NCBI GenBank assembly: GCA_900754965.1
Contig: CAAEEO010000007.1
Location: 124,001-188,000, forward strand
Direction: 5' to 3'
DNA length: 64,000 bases
Source: an uncultured Oscillospiraceae bacterium
GTDB taxonomy: Bacteria > Bacillota > Clostridia > Oscillospirales > Oscillospiraceae
Notes under the pieces: generated by a model
What the model was told of the DNA's origin: nothing
The model's database searches: none
The model's input: only the letters and a program-made list of their open reading frames with translations
Made by a program: the position numbers and the translations under genes
Shown here: piece by piece, positions 1 through 8,718 of the stretch
Position numbering within the stretch: position 1 is the first letter of the stretch
Layout: every line of letters begins with the position of its first letter

Positions 1-21
1 TTTTCATAGCAGAAGAACTTC

Positions 22-2004
22 TCAGCACAATTTAGCGCCGGCAGGGATGCTGTCGTCCACCATAATCAAGTTCAGTTTTTCCTCACCCTGTTCGGTATGA
101 ACGGCGGAAAGCAGCATACCGCAGCTCTCCTGCCCCATCATCTTCCGGGGCGGCAAGTTCACGATGGCCACCAGGCTCTTGCCGATCAGCTGTTCCGGCT
201 CATAGAACTTGTGAATACCGGAAAGAATCTGACGATCCGTACCGGTGCCGTCGTCCAGAGTGAATTTCAGCAGCTTTTCGCTCTTTTTCACAGCCTGGCA
301 GTCCTTCACCTTCACCACCCGGAAATCGGATTTGCAGAAGGTGTCAAAATCGACTTTCTCCTCCAGCATCGGCTCCAGTTCCAGGGCGGGCATGGCTGCT
401 TTCTTGGCCGCGGCCTCAGCCTCTGCCAGGGCGTTCAGCGCCTGCTCGGCATCCACCCGGGGGAACAGGCTCTCGCCCTTCATCACCGGCGCCGTCTCAC
501 TGCGGCTGCCCCAAACAGCAGCGCTGTCCCAAGTCCGGCACTCGGTGCAAGCGCCGATCTGGTCGAACAGTTTCTCCATGCTCTCAGGCATGAAGGGCGT
601 CAGCAGCACACCGCAAATCCGGGTCGCCTCCAGCAGATTGTACAGCACATAAGCCAGACGGCCGCCGTTCTGTTCCATATCCTTTGCCAGCGCCCAGGGA
701 GCGTTCTCATCAATATACTTGTTGGCCCGCTGAATGACCTTAAAGACTTCTTCCAGCGCCTTGTGGGGCAGATACTGGTCCATGGCGCTCTCATAGGCCG
801 CGCGCAGTCCGGAGGCCATGGAGATCAGCTCCGTATCAAATTCCGCAGGCGTTCCGCACGCGCTGCAGCCCTCCGGCAGTGCGCCGTCGAAGTACTTCTG
901 CACCATGGCCGTAGTCCGGCTGACCAGGTTGCCCAGGTCGTTGGCCAAATCGGTGTTGATGGTCTGAATCAGCAGCTCATTGGAGAAGTTACCGTCGGAA
1001 CCGAAGGGGAATGTACGCAGCAGGAAGAACCGCAGGGCATCCACGCCGAACATCTCTGCCAGGATGTAGGGGTCTACCACATTGCCCTTGGACTTGGACA
1101 TTTTTCCGCCGTCCAACAGCAGCCAGCCGTGGCCAAAGACCTTCTTGGGCAGGGGCAGACCCATGCTCATGCAGAACGCAGGCCAGATGATAGAATGGAA
1201 CCGAACAATCTCCTTGCCCACGATATGCACATCGGCAGGCCAGAACTGCTCGAAATCCTGATACTGCTCATTCATGAATCCCAATGCCGTGGTGTAGTTG
1301 AACAGTGCGTCCACCCATACATAGACCACATGGCCCGGGTCAAAGTCCACCGGGATACCCCAGGAGAAACTGGTGCGGGACACGCACAGATCCTCCAGAC
1401 CGGGTTTGATGAAGTTGTTCACCATCTCGTTGACCCGGCTGCGCGGCTCCAGGAAATCCGTATTCTCCAGAAGATCCCGGATTCGGTCGGCGTACTTGGA
1501 AAGCCGGAAGAAGTATGCCTCTTCCTCAGCATCCTGGACTTCCCGGCCGCAGTCCGGGCATTTGCCGTCCTTGAGCTGGCTCTCGGTCCAGAAAGATTCA
1601 CAGGGTTTGCAGTACTTTCCCTTATAAGTCCCTTTATAGATATCCCCGTTGTCGTACATGGTCTTGAAAATCTTCTGTACGGCGGCCACATGGTAGTCAT
1701 CGGTGGTGCGGATGAATCGGTCATTGGAAATGTTCATCAGTTTCCACAGATCCAGTACGCCCTTTTCCCCGGTGACGATTCGGTCCACAAATTCCTGGGG
1801 ACTGACACCGGCCTCCTTGGCCTTATCTTCGATTTTCTGGCCATGCTCATCCGTTCCGGTCAGGAACATCACATCATAGCCCTGCAGGCGTTTATACCGT
1901 GCAATGGTATCCGTTGCCACAGTGCAGTAGGTATGCCCGATGTGCAGCTTGTCGCTGGGGTAATAGATCGGGGTGGTAATATAAAACTTTCCCTTGTTTT
2001 CCAT
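22..2004 (-). CDS. metG: Methionyl-tRNA synthetase
   Basis: Charges tRNA-Met with methionine in the cytoplasm. The 660-residue protein has the class I signature HIGH at residues 21-24 and KMSKS near residue 302. Two CxxC pairs (CKPC, CPDC, about residues 133-153) form the zinc knuckle of the type 1 enzyme. The last ~100 residues are the EMAP/Trbp111-like tRNA-binding domain that drives dimerisation. Length is normal for the fused form. It lies 38 bp behind the VanW-type gene, probably as the last gene of an htpG-hemW-vanW-metG transcript; whether it also has its own promoter is not clear from the short gap. Confidence 0.97.
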   Translation of the reverse strand: MENKGKFYITTPIYYPSDKLHIGHTYCTVATDTIARYKRLQGYDVMFLTGTDEHGQKIEDKAKEAGVSPQEFVDRIVTGEKGVLDLWKLMNISNDRFIRTTDDYHVAAVQKIFKTMYDNGDIYKGTYKGKYCKPCESFWTESQLKDGKCPDCGREVQDAEEEAYFFRLSKYADRIRDLLENTDFLEPRSRVNEMVNNFIKPGLEDLCVSRTSFSWGIPVDFDPGHVVYVWVDALFNYTTALGFMNEQYQDFEQFWPADVHIVGKEIVRFHSIIWPAFCMSMGLPLPKKVFGHGWLLLDGGKMSKSKGNVVDPYILAEMFGVDALRFFLLRTFPFGSDGNFSNELLIQTINTDLANDLGNLVSRTTAMVQKYFDGALPEGCSACGTPAEFDTELISMASGLRAAYESAMDQYLPHKALEEVFKVIQRANKYIDENAPWALAKDMEQNGGRLAYVLYNLLEATRICGVLLTPFMPESMEKLFDQIGACTECRTWDSAAVWGSRSETAPVMKGESLFPRVDAEQALNALAEAEAAAKKAAMPALELEPMLEEKVDFDTFCKSDFRVVKVKDCQAVKKSEKLLKFTLDDGTGTDRQILSGIHKFYEPEQLIGKSLVAIVNLPPRKMMGQESCGMLLSAVHTEQGEEKLNLIMVDDSIPAGAKLC

Positions 2005-2042
2005 GTGCGCTTTCTCCTTCGTATCTCTTCTCTGTTATCCGG

Positions 2043-3797
2043 TCAGGGCTGCGGTGCAGGCGTTTCCTCCGGCACCGGCGCAGGCGTTTCCTGCGGTGCG
2101 GGGGTCACATCCGGCACAGGGGTCGTCTCCGGTGCGGGAGTCTCCTCCGGTGCAGGCGTCGGACTGGGCTGCTCCGGTGTGGGGGTAGGTGCAGGGGTCG
2201 GGGTAGGCGTCGGGCTGGGCTCGGGGTATTTGATGTCCTCTTCATGATAGAAGTAGGTGCTCACGCCCTCGGACTTCTTCTCAATCAGCTTTCCGGTGGC
2301 GCTGTCGTAAATATTCCGGAATGCCTGCGCCTTATATCCGGTTGCCGTCTCCGGGTATTTTTCATTGGTATAAATGGGCCAGGTGCTGTTGCTCAGTTCC
2401 ACATAAGTTCCATCATCCGTCCCCAAAATTTCCACGATCAGCTGCCCGTCTTTCACATAAGACACGATCTTGATGGGGTATTCCCGATCGTTGGTGAATT
2501 TAAAGTCGGGACTTTTCCAGCTCACCGTAGCGTCGTACCCCGCGGGCAGATAGCCCACCGGGAAATAATGGTTGACCCGATAATCGATCTGCAGGTTGGA
2601 CACCAGCGTGCAGTAATATAATGTGGAGGACACCTGGCAGATACCGCCGCCAACTTCCTGAACCACCGCCCCATTGGCGTAGGCCCCGGCAGGCAGATAG
2701 CCGTTCTCCTTGGTACGCTGTCCCAAAGTCAGGTTATACGAGAACTGTTCTCCCGGCATCAGGACCACCCCGTTGATGGCCTTCGCCGCCAGTTCCACAT
2801 TGTTCAGCCGATTATCCGAACTTCCGGCCAGTGAGGTGGCTTTTTCGGCCAGCTTGGTCTGGAACAGCACTTCCTGCAAATGCTCCTCCGTTTCCTCCGG
2901 CTGAGTCACCGTCACATCCAGCACCACCGTGTCTCCCACGGCAGCGCTTTCCCAAACCTCCCGCATCTGCTCCGGGTCAAATGCAATTCCCACCTGATCC
3001 GGCATGATGCTGTCTGTTTCCTCATCGTAATAAGCGTCTATCGGCTCCTGGCAGATTTCCTGATGGAGGGTCTGAATATCCACCGTTTCGCCCTTGCTCT
3101 CCGGTTCATACTTGACCGTTCCAAACTGGCCGTCCTTCAGTGCGTCCAGAATCAGCTGGGTCACAGCCTCGTCGTCCAAATCGATGTGTCCGGACCCTTT
3201 TACCAGGGTGATCGTCTCGTTTTCCTCGTCCAGTGTCCAATCTTTTTCCAGATTGGCACGGATTTCCTCCAGTCCGGTCTTTACCTCCTGACGGATCTGC
3301 TGTTCATCAGCCGATGCGAACACCTGCTCCGTCAAATCCTTACCCAGCACCATGCTGCGCAAGTATACGAGGGTGTCCTTCATCCGATTCCCGCTCCGGC
3401 CATAGTCATAGGCCATCTGCGCCGCCTGGGTCCCGTTGCTGGTCATTCCTGCCAACTCATAAGAGATCGACAGTGTACCACCGGGCATCTCCACAGTGAT
3501 GGCCGGGTGATCCAGATCCGACCACCCTGCATCCACATTCAAAATGTCTTCCGCTTCAGCCCGGGAAAGGCCGCCCAATTCATATCCGCCCACGCTCACA
3601 TTGGGGTAAATGGTGCCGACCTGTCCCGCGAACACCGCCGCCACTGCAAACACGATCACCGCCAGCAGCAGGCATCCGCCCAAAACCGTGCCGGCAATCA
3701 GTCCCTTCCGGGAGCGCTTTGTCACCGGCTGCTCCGGCACGGCGGAAAATGCCGCCGTATCCTGCCGGTCACCGGAATGTTTTCCTTTTCTTCTCAT
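2043..3797 (-). CDS. VanW-family membrane-anchored cell-wall protein with Pro/Thr-rich tail
   Basis: 584 residues. A basic cytoplasmic N-terminus is followed by one membrane segment (about 32-57), a VanW N-terminal/peptidoglycan-binding-like region, and the VanW domain (about 345-490) with the conserved stretch around GGGICQVSSTLY. The last ~60 residues are a repetitive PTPTPAP / ETPAP tail likely to lie in the wall. The family is common in Clostridia and named for an accessory gene of vancomycin clusters; no glycopeptide resistance cluster is present here, so a general envelope role is inferred. The ribosome site GAGAGG sits 11 bases before the ATG. It starts 22 bp after hemW. Confidence 0.9.
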   Translation of the reverse strand: MRRKGKHSGDRQDTAAFSAVPEQPVTKRSRKGLIAGTVLGGCLLLAVIVFAVAAVFAGQVGTIYPNVSVGGYELGGLSRAEAEDILNVDAGWSDLDHPAITVEMPGGTLSISYELAGMTSNGTQAAQMAYDYGRSGNRMKDTLVYLRSMVLGKDLTEQVFASADEQQIRQEVKTGLEEIRANLEKDWTLDEENETITLVKGSGHIDLDDEAVTQLILDALKDGQFGTVKYEPESKGETVDIQTLHQEICQEPIDAYYDEETDSIMPDQVGIAFDPEQMREVWESAAVGDTVVLDVTVTQPEETEEHLQEVLFQTKLAEKATSLAGSSDNRLNNVELAAKAINGVVLMPGEQFSYNLTLGQRTKENGYLPAGAYANGAVVQEVGGGICQVSSTLYYCTLVSNLQIDYRVNHYFPVGYLPAGYDATVSWKSPDFKFTNDREYPIKIVSYVKDGQLIVEILGTDDGTYVELSNSTWPIYTNEKYPETATGYKAQAFRNIYDSATGKLIEKKSEGVSTYFYHEEDIKYPEPSPTPTPTPAPTPTPEQPSPTPAPEETPAPETTPVPDVTPAPQETPAPVPEETPAPQP

Positions 3798-3819
3798 ACA
3801 CGCAAAAACCTCTCAAAGG

Positions 3820-5079
3820 TCAGGATTTTGTTCCAAACAGCTCCTGCATGAACGCCTGTTCCTCGTTCATGGGCAGCTGCTGCCGGTGAAGTCCCTCCAA
3901 CACCTCTTGCAAATAGGGGGTCCCCACCGCATTTTGCTGGGCCTGCACATCCAACAGTTCTCCGATCAGCACATTGGAGACCAGAAATCCTGCGGTTGTA
4001 AAAGACCAACGCTCATTTTCTTTCCGAGTCCATCCCTGTTCCCGGAAAAATTCCAGTTTTTCTTCCAACGGGCCAAATCCGGCCCGGAACTGCCGGGTGT
4101 ATTCTTCTGCGGAAATGCCTCGAGCCGTCCGCATCCCCAGCATCAGGTACTCATTTGCCCGCTCGATTCCGGTAATCGTCTCCGATTCGTCCAGAATCGT
4201 GCCGCCGGTGAGCACGCCGGTGATATACTTCTGCAGATCCCGCACATAACTGTACCGCAGATCTCCCACACAGGAATGGGCCGCCGGGCCAAACCCCATA
4301 TAATCCTGCAATTTCCAGTATTTCAAATTATGCTGCGAGGAAAATCCCCGGCGGGCAAAGTTGGAAATCTCGTAGCGGCGGTATCCATACCGCTCCAGCA
4401 GTTCGCTGGCATACTGGTACATATCCGCCTGGGTATCGTCATCCGGCAGGGCGTTGGTGTCGTGGTACACCTCGTACATCGGTGTTCCCTCTTCCAGTTT
4501 CAACCCGTAGCAGGAGATATGCTCCGGGCCCCATCCCACGATTTTTCCAAGCGTATCCGCCCAATCTCCCTTGGTCTGTCCGGGCAGACCATAGATCAGA
4601 TCCACACTGATGTTCCGGAACCCCGCCTGTCTGGCCAACTGATAGGCTTTCACTGCCTGGCCGTAGGTATGCCGCCGGCCGATGATGTGCAGCACATCGT
4701 CATTGGCCGACTGCACGCCCATGGAAATGCGGTTCACGCCCTCTTTCCGCAGCAGTTTCAGCTCATTCAGACGCATACTGTCCGGATTCATTTCCACCGT
4801 GATCTCACTGTTCCGGAGCAGGCGTCCGCTGGATTTCAATTCCTCCAGAATTTCGCACAGCCGGTCCGCCCCATAATAACTGGGCGTGCCGCCGCCGATA
4901 TACACCGTGTCGATGTAATAGCGCCGGATCTGGGGCAGGCTCTCCCGAATATGGGTCAGGAGGGCCTGCTGATATTTGTCCATCATCTGCCCGCTGTCCG
5001 GGCAGGAATAAAAGTCACAGTACCCGCACTTGCTGGCGCAGAACGGGATATGCACATAGATTCCCAATGTTTCGTCCAT
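3820..5079 (-). CDS. hemW: HemW-like radical SAM protein (heme chaperone family)
   Basis: 419 residues from the ATG at 5079, chosen because GAAAGGAG precedes it and because the family begins right before the IHIPFC-type motif (here YVHIPFC). An open reading frame extends upstream into htpG but is not supported. Cysteines C14, C18 and C21 form the CxxxCxxC radical SAM 4Fe-4S site. The C-terminal HemN-type domain is present. HemW proteins were long misannotated as oxygen-independent coproporphyrinogen oxidase; they are now regarded as heme-binding chaperones. In an organism with no other heme gene in view the real role is uncertain. It begins 23 bp after htpG. Confidence 0.92.
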   Translation of the reverse strand: MDETLGIYVHIPFCASKCGYCDFYSCPDSGQMMDKYQQALLTHIRESLPQIRRYYIDTVYIGGGTPSYYGADRLCEILEELKSSGRLLRNSEITVEMNPDSMRLNELKLLRKEGVNRISMGVQSANDDVLHIIGRRHTYGQAVKAYQLARQAGFRNISVDLIYGLPGQTKGDWADTLGKIVGWGPEHISCYGLKLEEGTPMYEVYHDTNALPDDDTQADMYQYASELLERYGYRRYEISNFARRGFSSQHNLKYWKLQDYMGFGPAAHSCVGDLRYSYVRDLQKYITGVLTGGTILDESETITGIERANEYLMLGMRTARGISAEEYTRQFRAGFGPLEEKLEFFREQGWTRKENERWSFTTAGFLVSNVLIGELLDVQAQQNAVGTPYLQEVLEGLHRQQLPMNEEQAFMQELFGTKS

Positions 5080-5102
5080 GCAGGCACTCCTTTCTCCATT
5101 CA

Positions 5103-7013
5103 TTACAGCAGACTGCACACGATCTCCGCATATTCTGCCGGGTCTTCCAGAGGCATACCGGCAATGAGGTTTGCCTGGGCGCACAGCACCTTGGCCATAT
5201 CCGTGCAGCGTTCCCGATCCGTCTGGAACGCCTCCTGGAGCTTTGCGTAGATCGGATGTTTCGGATTCAGTTCCAGAACCCGGGCCGCCCGGATGCTGCC
5301 GTCATCACCGGGAATGGACCGGAAATACCGCTCCATATCCAGTGTGATCTGTCCCTCACTGGTCAGACACACCGGGTGGGACACCAGTGCCGTGCTCAGG
5401 CGCACATCCACTACCTGCTCTTTCAGGGTCTCCTTCAGGAAGTCCAGCAGATCCTTTCCGCTCTCAGCGGCCTGTTCGGTCTCCTGCTTTTCCTCTTCGC
5501 TCACCAGACCCAGATCGCCCTTGCAAACATTCTGGAAGGGTTTCTCTCCCTGATGATCCAGTGCCTGGAACACAAATTCATCCACAGGATCGGTGAGATA
5601 GAACACTTCGTAGCCCTTCTGCTTGACCACTTCCGTCTGAGGCATGGCCATGGCCATCTTCAGATTATCTGCGCAGACATAGTACACCTTCTCCTGGGAG
5701 TCCGGCATATTGTCCACATATTCCTGCAGGCTGCACTGCCGATCCGGGCCGGTCTGGAACAGGAGCAGATCCCGTACCATTTCCCGCATGTCCTCCACTG
5801 CGGACACGGTGGCATATTTCAGCTGATGGCCGAACGCCTTATAGAATTCCTCATATTTCTTCCGGTCGGACTCCATGAGTTTGATCAGTTCGCCCTTGAC
5901 TTTCTTGGTCAGGTTGTTGGAGATGACTTTCAGCTGTCTGTCATGCTGCAGCACTTCCCGGGAGATATTCAGGCTCAAATCCGGGCTGTCCACCACACCC
6001 CGCACAAAACGGAAACACTCCGGCAGAATGTCGGCGCAGTATTCCATAATCATCACGCCGTTGGAATACAGTTTCAGTCCGGGTTTAAAGTCCCGGCTGT
6101 AAAAATCCGGAGAGGGTACAGAGGGGATGAACAGCATGGCCTTATAGGACACTGTGCCCTCCGCATTGACCCGAATGACGGAAATGGGTTCATTGGGATC
6201 GTAGAACATCTTCTGATAGTACTCTTTGCACTCCTCGTCAGACACTTCGCTCTTGCTCCGCTCCCAGATGGGCACCATGGTGTTCATCACCACTTCCTCC
6301 ATCTTGGCCTTATACTCATATTTGGGTTTTCCGTTCTCGTCCAGTTCATCGGTCTCGACAAACTGATAATCCTCGATATCCATAGCGATGGGCCAGCGGA
6401 TATAATCAGAATATTTCCGCACCAGATCCCGAATGACAAACTTATCCAGGAAAGAGGAATACTTCTCCCCGTCAGTGTCGGGTTTGATGTGCATGATCAC
6501 TTCGGTACCCACATCCGTTTTATCCGGGCAGGCCGTGATGGTATAGCCGTCGGCACCGGTGCTGACCCACTGTGCGCCGCTCTCTTCCCCGTATTTCAGA
6601 GAACGGACCGTGACCTTATCCGCAACCATGAATGCAGAGTAGAACCCCACGCCGAACTGGCCGATGATATTGGTGTCTTTTTCTGCCAGGTCTTCCTGCT
6701 CGGTCTTGAACTTCAAAGAACCGGACTGGGCAATCACGCCCAGATTCTTCTCCATGTCCTCCTGGTTCATGCCGATGCCGTTATCCCGCACGGTGATGGT
6801 CCGGGCCTCTTCATCCACGAAGAGTTTAATCTGGTAATCTTCTTTCTGATAGGGCACCTTGTCATCCGTCAAAGACAAATAACTCAGTTTGTCAATGGCG
6901 TCGGATGCATTGGAGATGATTTCCCGCAGGAAAATCTCCTTATGGGTGTAAATAGAGTTGATCATCAGGTCCAGTACCCGCTTGGACTCTGCCTTAAATT
7001 GTCTTTTTGCCAT
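5103..7013 (-). CDS. htpG: HSP90-family chaperone HtpG
   Basis: 636 residues, full length. The GHKL ATPase domain is clear: EIISNASDAIDKL, DNGIGM and GQFGVGFYSAF, the nucleotide-binding and lid motifs of Hsp90. Middle and C-terminal dimerisation domains follow. It is a cytoplasmic ATP-dependent foldase acting on client proteins under stress. The ATG is preceded by AGGAGG. It heads a tightly spaced minus-strand series (htpG, hemW, vanW-like, metG). No CIRCE or CtsR-type operator was seen upstream; a sigma-A type promoter lies at 7091-7118. Confidence 0.97.
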   Translation of the reverse strand: MAKRQFKAESKRVLDLMINSIYTHKEIFLREIISNASDAIDKLSYLSLTDDKVPYQKEDYQIKLFVDEEARTITVRDNGIGMNQEDMEKNLGVIAQSGSLKFKTEQEDLAEKDTNIIGQFGVGFYSAFMVADKVTVRSLKYGEESGAQWVSTGADGYTITACPDKTDVGTEVIMHIKPDTDGEKYSSFLDKFVIRDLVRKYSDYIRWPIAMDIEDYQFVETDELDENGKPKYEYKAKMEEVVMNTMVPIWERSKSEVSDEECKEYYQKMFYDPNEPISVIRVNAEGTVSYKAMLFIPSVPSPDFYSRDFKPGLKLYSNGVMIMEYCADILPECFRFVRGVVDSPDLSLNISREVLQHDRQLKVISNNLTKKVKGELIKLMESDRKKYEEFYKAFGHQLKYATVSAVEDMREMVRDLLLFQTGPDRQCSLQEYVDNMPDSQEKVYYVCADNLKMAMAMPQTEVVKQKGYEVFYLTDPVDEFVFQALDHQGEKPFQNVCKGDLGLVSEEEKQETEQAAESGKDLLDFLKETLKEQVVDVRLSTALVSHPVCLTSEGQITLDMERYFRSIPGDDGSIRAARVLELNPKHPIYAKLQEAFQTDRERCTDMAKVLCAQANLIAGMPLEDPAEYAEIVCSLL

Positions 7014-7090
7014 CGTGTGGCCTCCTGTATGATAAAATAATTGTATACACTTTCAGCCGCGGGGTCATAGGCCCAACGGTACGACATTAC

Positions 7091-7118
7091 ATTATAACAT
7101 ATTACTTCTGTTTTTCAA
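7091..7118 (-). promoter_or_regulatory. Predicted sigma-A promoter of htpG
   Basis: Read on the minus strand: -35 TTGAAA (7113-7118), 16-bp spacer, -10 TATAAT (7091-7096). It leaves a leader of about 70 nt before the htpG ATG. No heat-shock operator seen. Confidence 0.6.
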
Positions 7119-7166
7119 GGCAATTCCATGAATTTCAGCCCTTCCGCCCCGCTCGGAAGATTTCTA

Positions 7167-7195
7167 TTGTAACCATTCCCAAATCAGTATATAAT
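7167..7195 (+). promoter_or_regulatory. Predicted sigma-A promoter of the AAA ATPase gene
   Basis: -35 TTGTAA (7167-7172), 17-bp spacer, -10 TATAAT (7190-7195), 33 bp before the ATG at 7228. Together with the divergent htpG promoter it explains the 214-bp intergenic region. Confidence 0.65.
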
Positions 7196-7227
7196 CAAAC
7201 GCAACAAAAGAAACGGGGGACTGTGCC

Positions 7228-8664
7228 ATGCCCAGTAACTGGAAACGCTCACCGGAAGAACTGCATAAGATCTACCTGGCCAACACCGAGGCCTTTTACA
7301 AAGCCGCCGGGCGGGGTCTGGCCCCGCAGCTGGACCTGTTTGTCCGGCAGTGCGCCCTGGGGATGTGGAGCCGCTCCAGCGGCATCACCCAAAGCCATGT
7401 AGACACCTTCAACGCTCTCTACTCCAAAGGAACTGCCTCCCCGTCCTGGCTGCTCTGGCAGCTGACGGAAGAGGTCTGCCGTGCCGAGTCCTTTCTGCCC
7501 CCCATATTTTTCTGGAATCTTGCAGAAACAGACCATCAGCGCCGGACGGACACCTCCCGGGTCTTTATCCGCATGATTACAAACATTTTACTGTATCTGG
7601 CCGCAGTGGATGACGAAGTGACCTGGGACGAGGCATCTTACATCACCGACTGCACCCAGCGCCTGACTGCCATCTGTGATGCCAGCGGTGTCAAACCCTC
7701 CAAACCGGCCCTGAATGCTCAGGATTTTGTCACCAGCGGCGAACCGTCCTTTGGGGAGAAATTCGGCGCAAAACCCTCCGGCGGCCCGGCCGCTGATGCA
7801 CCTGTTTCCGCACCTGCCTCTGCGCCGGAACAGCCGCCCCGGCGCTCCGCCGAGGAGCTGCTGGCTGAGCTGAACGAGCTGGTCGGTCTGGATGAAGTCA
7901 AAAAAGATGTGAACAGCCTCATCAATCTCATCAAAGTCCGGAAACTCCGGCAGGCCAACGACCTTCCCGTGGCTCCCATGTCCCTGCACCTGGTATTTCT
8001 GGGCAATCCCGGCACCGGAAAGACCACGGTGGCCCGGTTGCTGGCACAGTTGTACGCCGCCATCGGCGTGCTGAGCAAAGGGCAGCTGGTGGAAGTGGAT
8101 CGCTCCGGCCTGGTGGCAGGATTCGTGGGGCAGACCGCACTGAAAACGCAGGAAGTCATCGCCTCTGCCATGGGCGGCGTGCTGTTCATCGACGAGGCTT
8201 ATTCCCTGGCCATGGGCGGGGAAAACGACTTCGGGCGAGAGGCCATTGACACCATCCTCAAAGCCATGGAGGATCATCGGGACGATCTGGTGGTGATCGT
8301 GGCGGGCTACGACGGGCCTATGGAGAAATTTCTCTCCTCCAATCCGGGTCTGGAGTCCCGATTCAACAAGTATTTTTACTTCCCGGATTACACCGGAGAG
8401 CAGCTGTTTACCATTTTCCAGAGCCAGTGCCGGAAAAACGGCTATACCCTTTCCCCGGAGTCCGAGGAACAGGCAAAAGCGCTGTTTCAGGATCTGTATG
8501 ACCACCGGGACGAGAACTTCGGCAACGGCCGCACGGTACGCAACCTCTTTGAGCAGATGGTCGTGCGCCAGTCCAACCGGGTAGCCGCCATGGATTCCCC
8601 TACCCGGGAGGAACTGATGACCTTCCTGCCGGAAGATTTTACAGACCCCATCCCGGAAGAATAA
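7228..8664 (+). CDS. CbxX/SpoVK-type AAA+ ATPase with an N-terminal helical domain
   Basis: 478 residues. The C-terminal half is a CbbX/SpoVK AAA+ module: Walker A GNPGTGKTT at 259-267, Walker B VLFIDEAY near 317, and an arginine-rich sensor region after GLESRF. The first ~165 residues are helical with an acidic patch (AAVDDEVTWDEASYI) resembling TerB-like domains, joined by an Ala/Pro-rich linker. Relatives include RuBisCO activase CbbX and sporulation protein SpoVK; a remodelling ATPase with an unknown client is the safe reading. It is monocistronic: own promoter at 7167-7195 and a strong terminator right after the stop. Confidence 0.88.
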   Translation: MPSNWKRSPEELHKIYLANTEAFYKAAGRGLAPQLDLFVRQCALGMWSRSSGITQSHVDTFNALYSKGTASPSWLLWQLTEEVCRAESFLPPIFFWNLAETDHQRRTDTSRVFIRMITNILLYLAAVDDEVTWDEASYITDCTQRLTAICDASGVKPSKPALNAQDFVTSGEPSFGEKFGAKPSGGPAADAPVSAPASAPEQPPRRSAEELLAELNELVGLDEVKKDVNSLINLIKVRKLRQANDLPVAPMSLHLVFLGNPGTGKTTVARLLAQLYAAIGVLSKGQLVEVDRSGLVAGFVGQTALKTQEVIASAMGGVLFIDEAYSLAMGGENDFGREAIDTILKAMEDHRDDLVVIVAGYDGPMEKFLSSNPGLESRFNKYFYFPDYTGEQLFTIFQSQCRKNGYTLSPESEEQAKALFQDLYDHRDENFGNGRTVRNLFEQMVVRQSNRVAAMDSPTREELMTFLPEDFTDPIPEE

Positions 8665-8669
8665 ACCCA

Positions 8670-8703
8670 AACACCGCCTGCGGAATCCGCAGGCGGTGTT
8701 TTC
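8670..8703 (+). terminator. Rho-independent terminator after the AAA ATPase gene
   Basis: 15-bp perfect GC-rich stem (8670-8684 with 8686-8700) followed by TTTT. It lies between convergent genes and can also serve the minus-strand hydrolase gene. Confidence 0.85.
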
Positions 8704-8718
8704 ACAAAGGTGTTCAAT

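Noticed and set aside
97..2247. Open frame of about 700 codons antisense to metG
   Set aside because: Antisense shadow; metG is full length with all synthetase motifs, and the shadow has no ribosome site.
2043..2260. GC-rich direct repeats like a CRISPR or tandem repeat array
   Set aside because: They are in frame and encode the Pro/Thr-rich tail of the VanW-like protein; no spacer structure. The same holds for 59560-59700 in the PBP gene.
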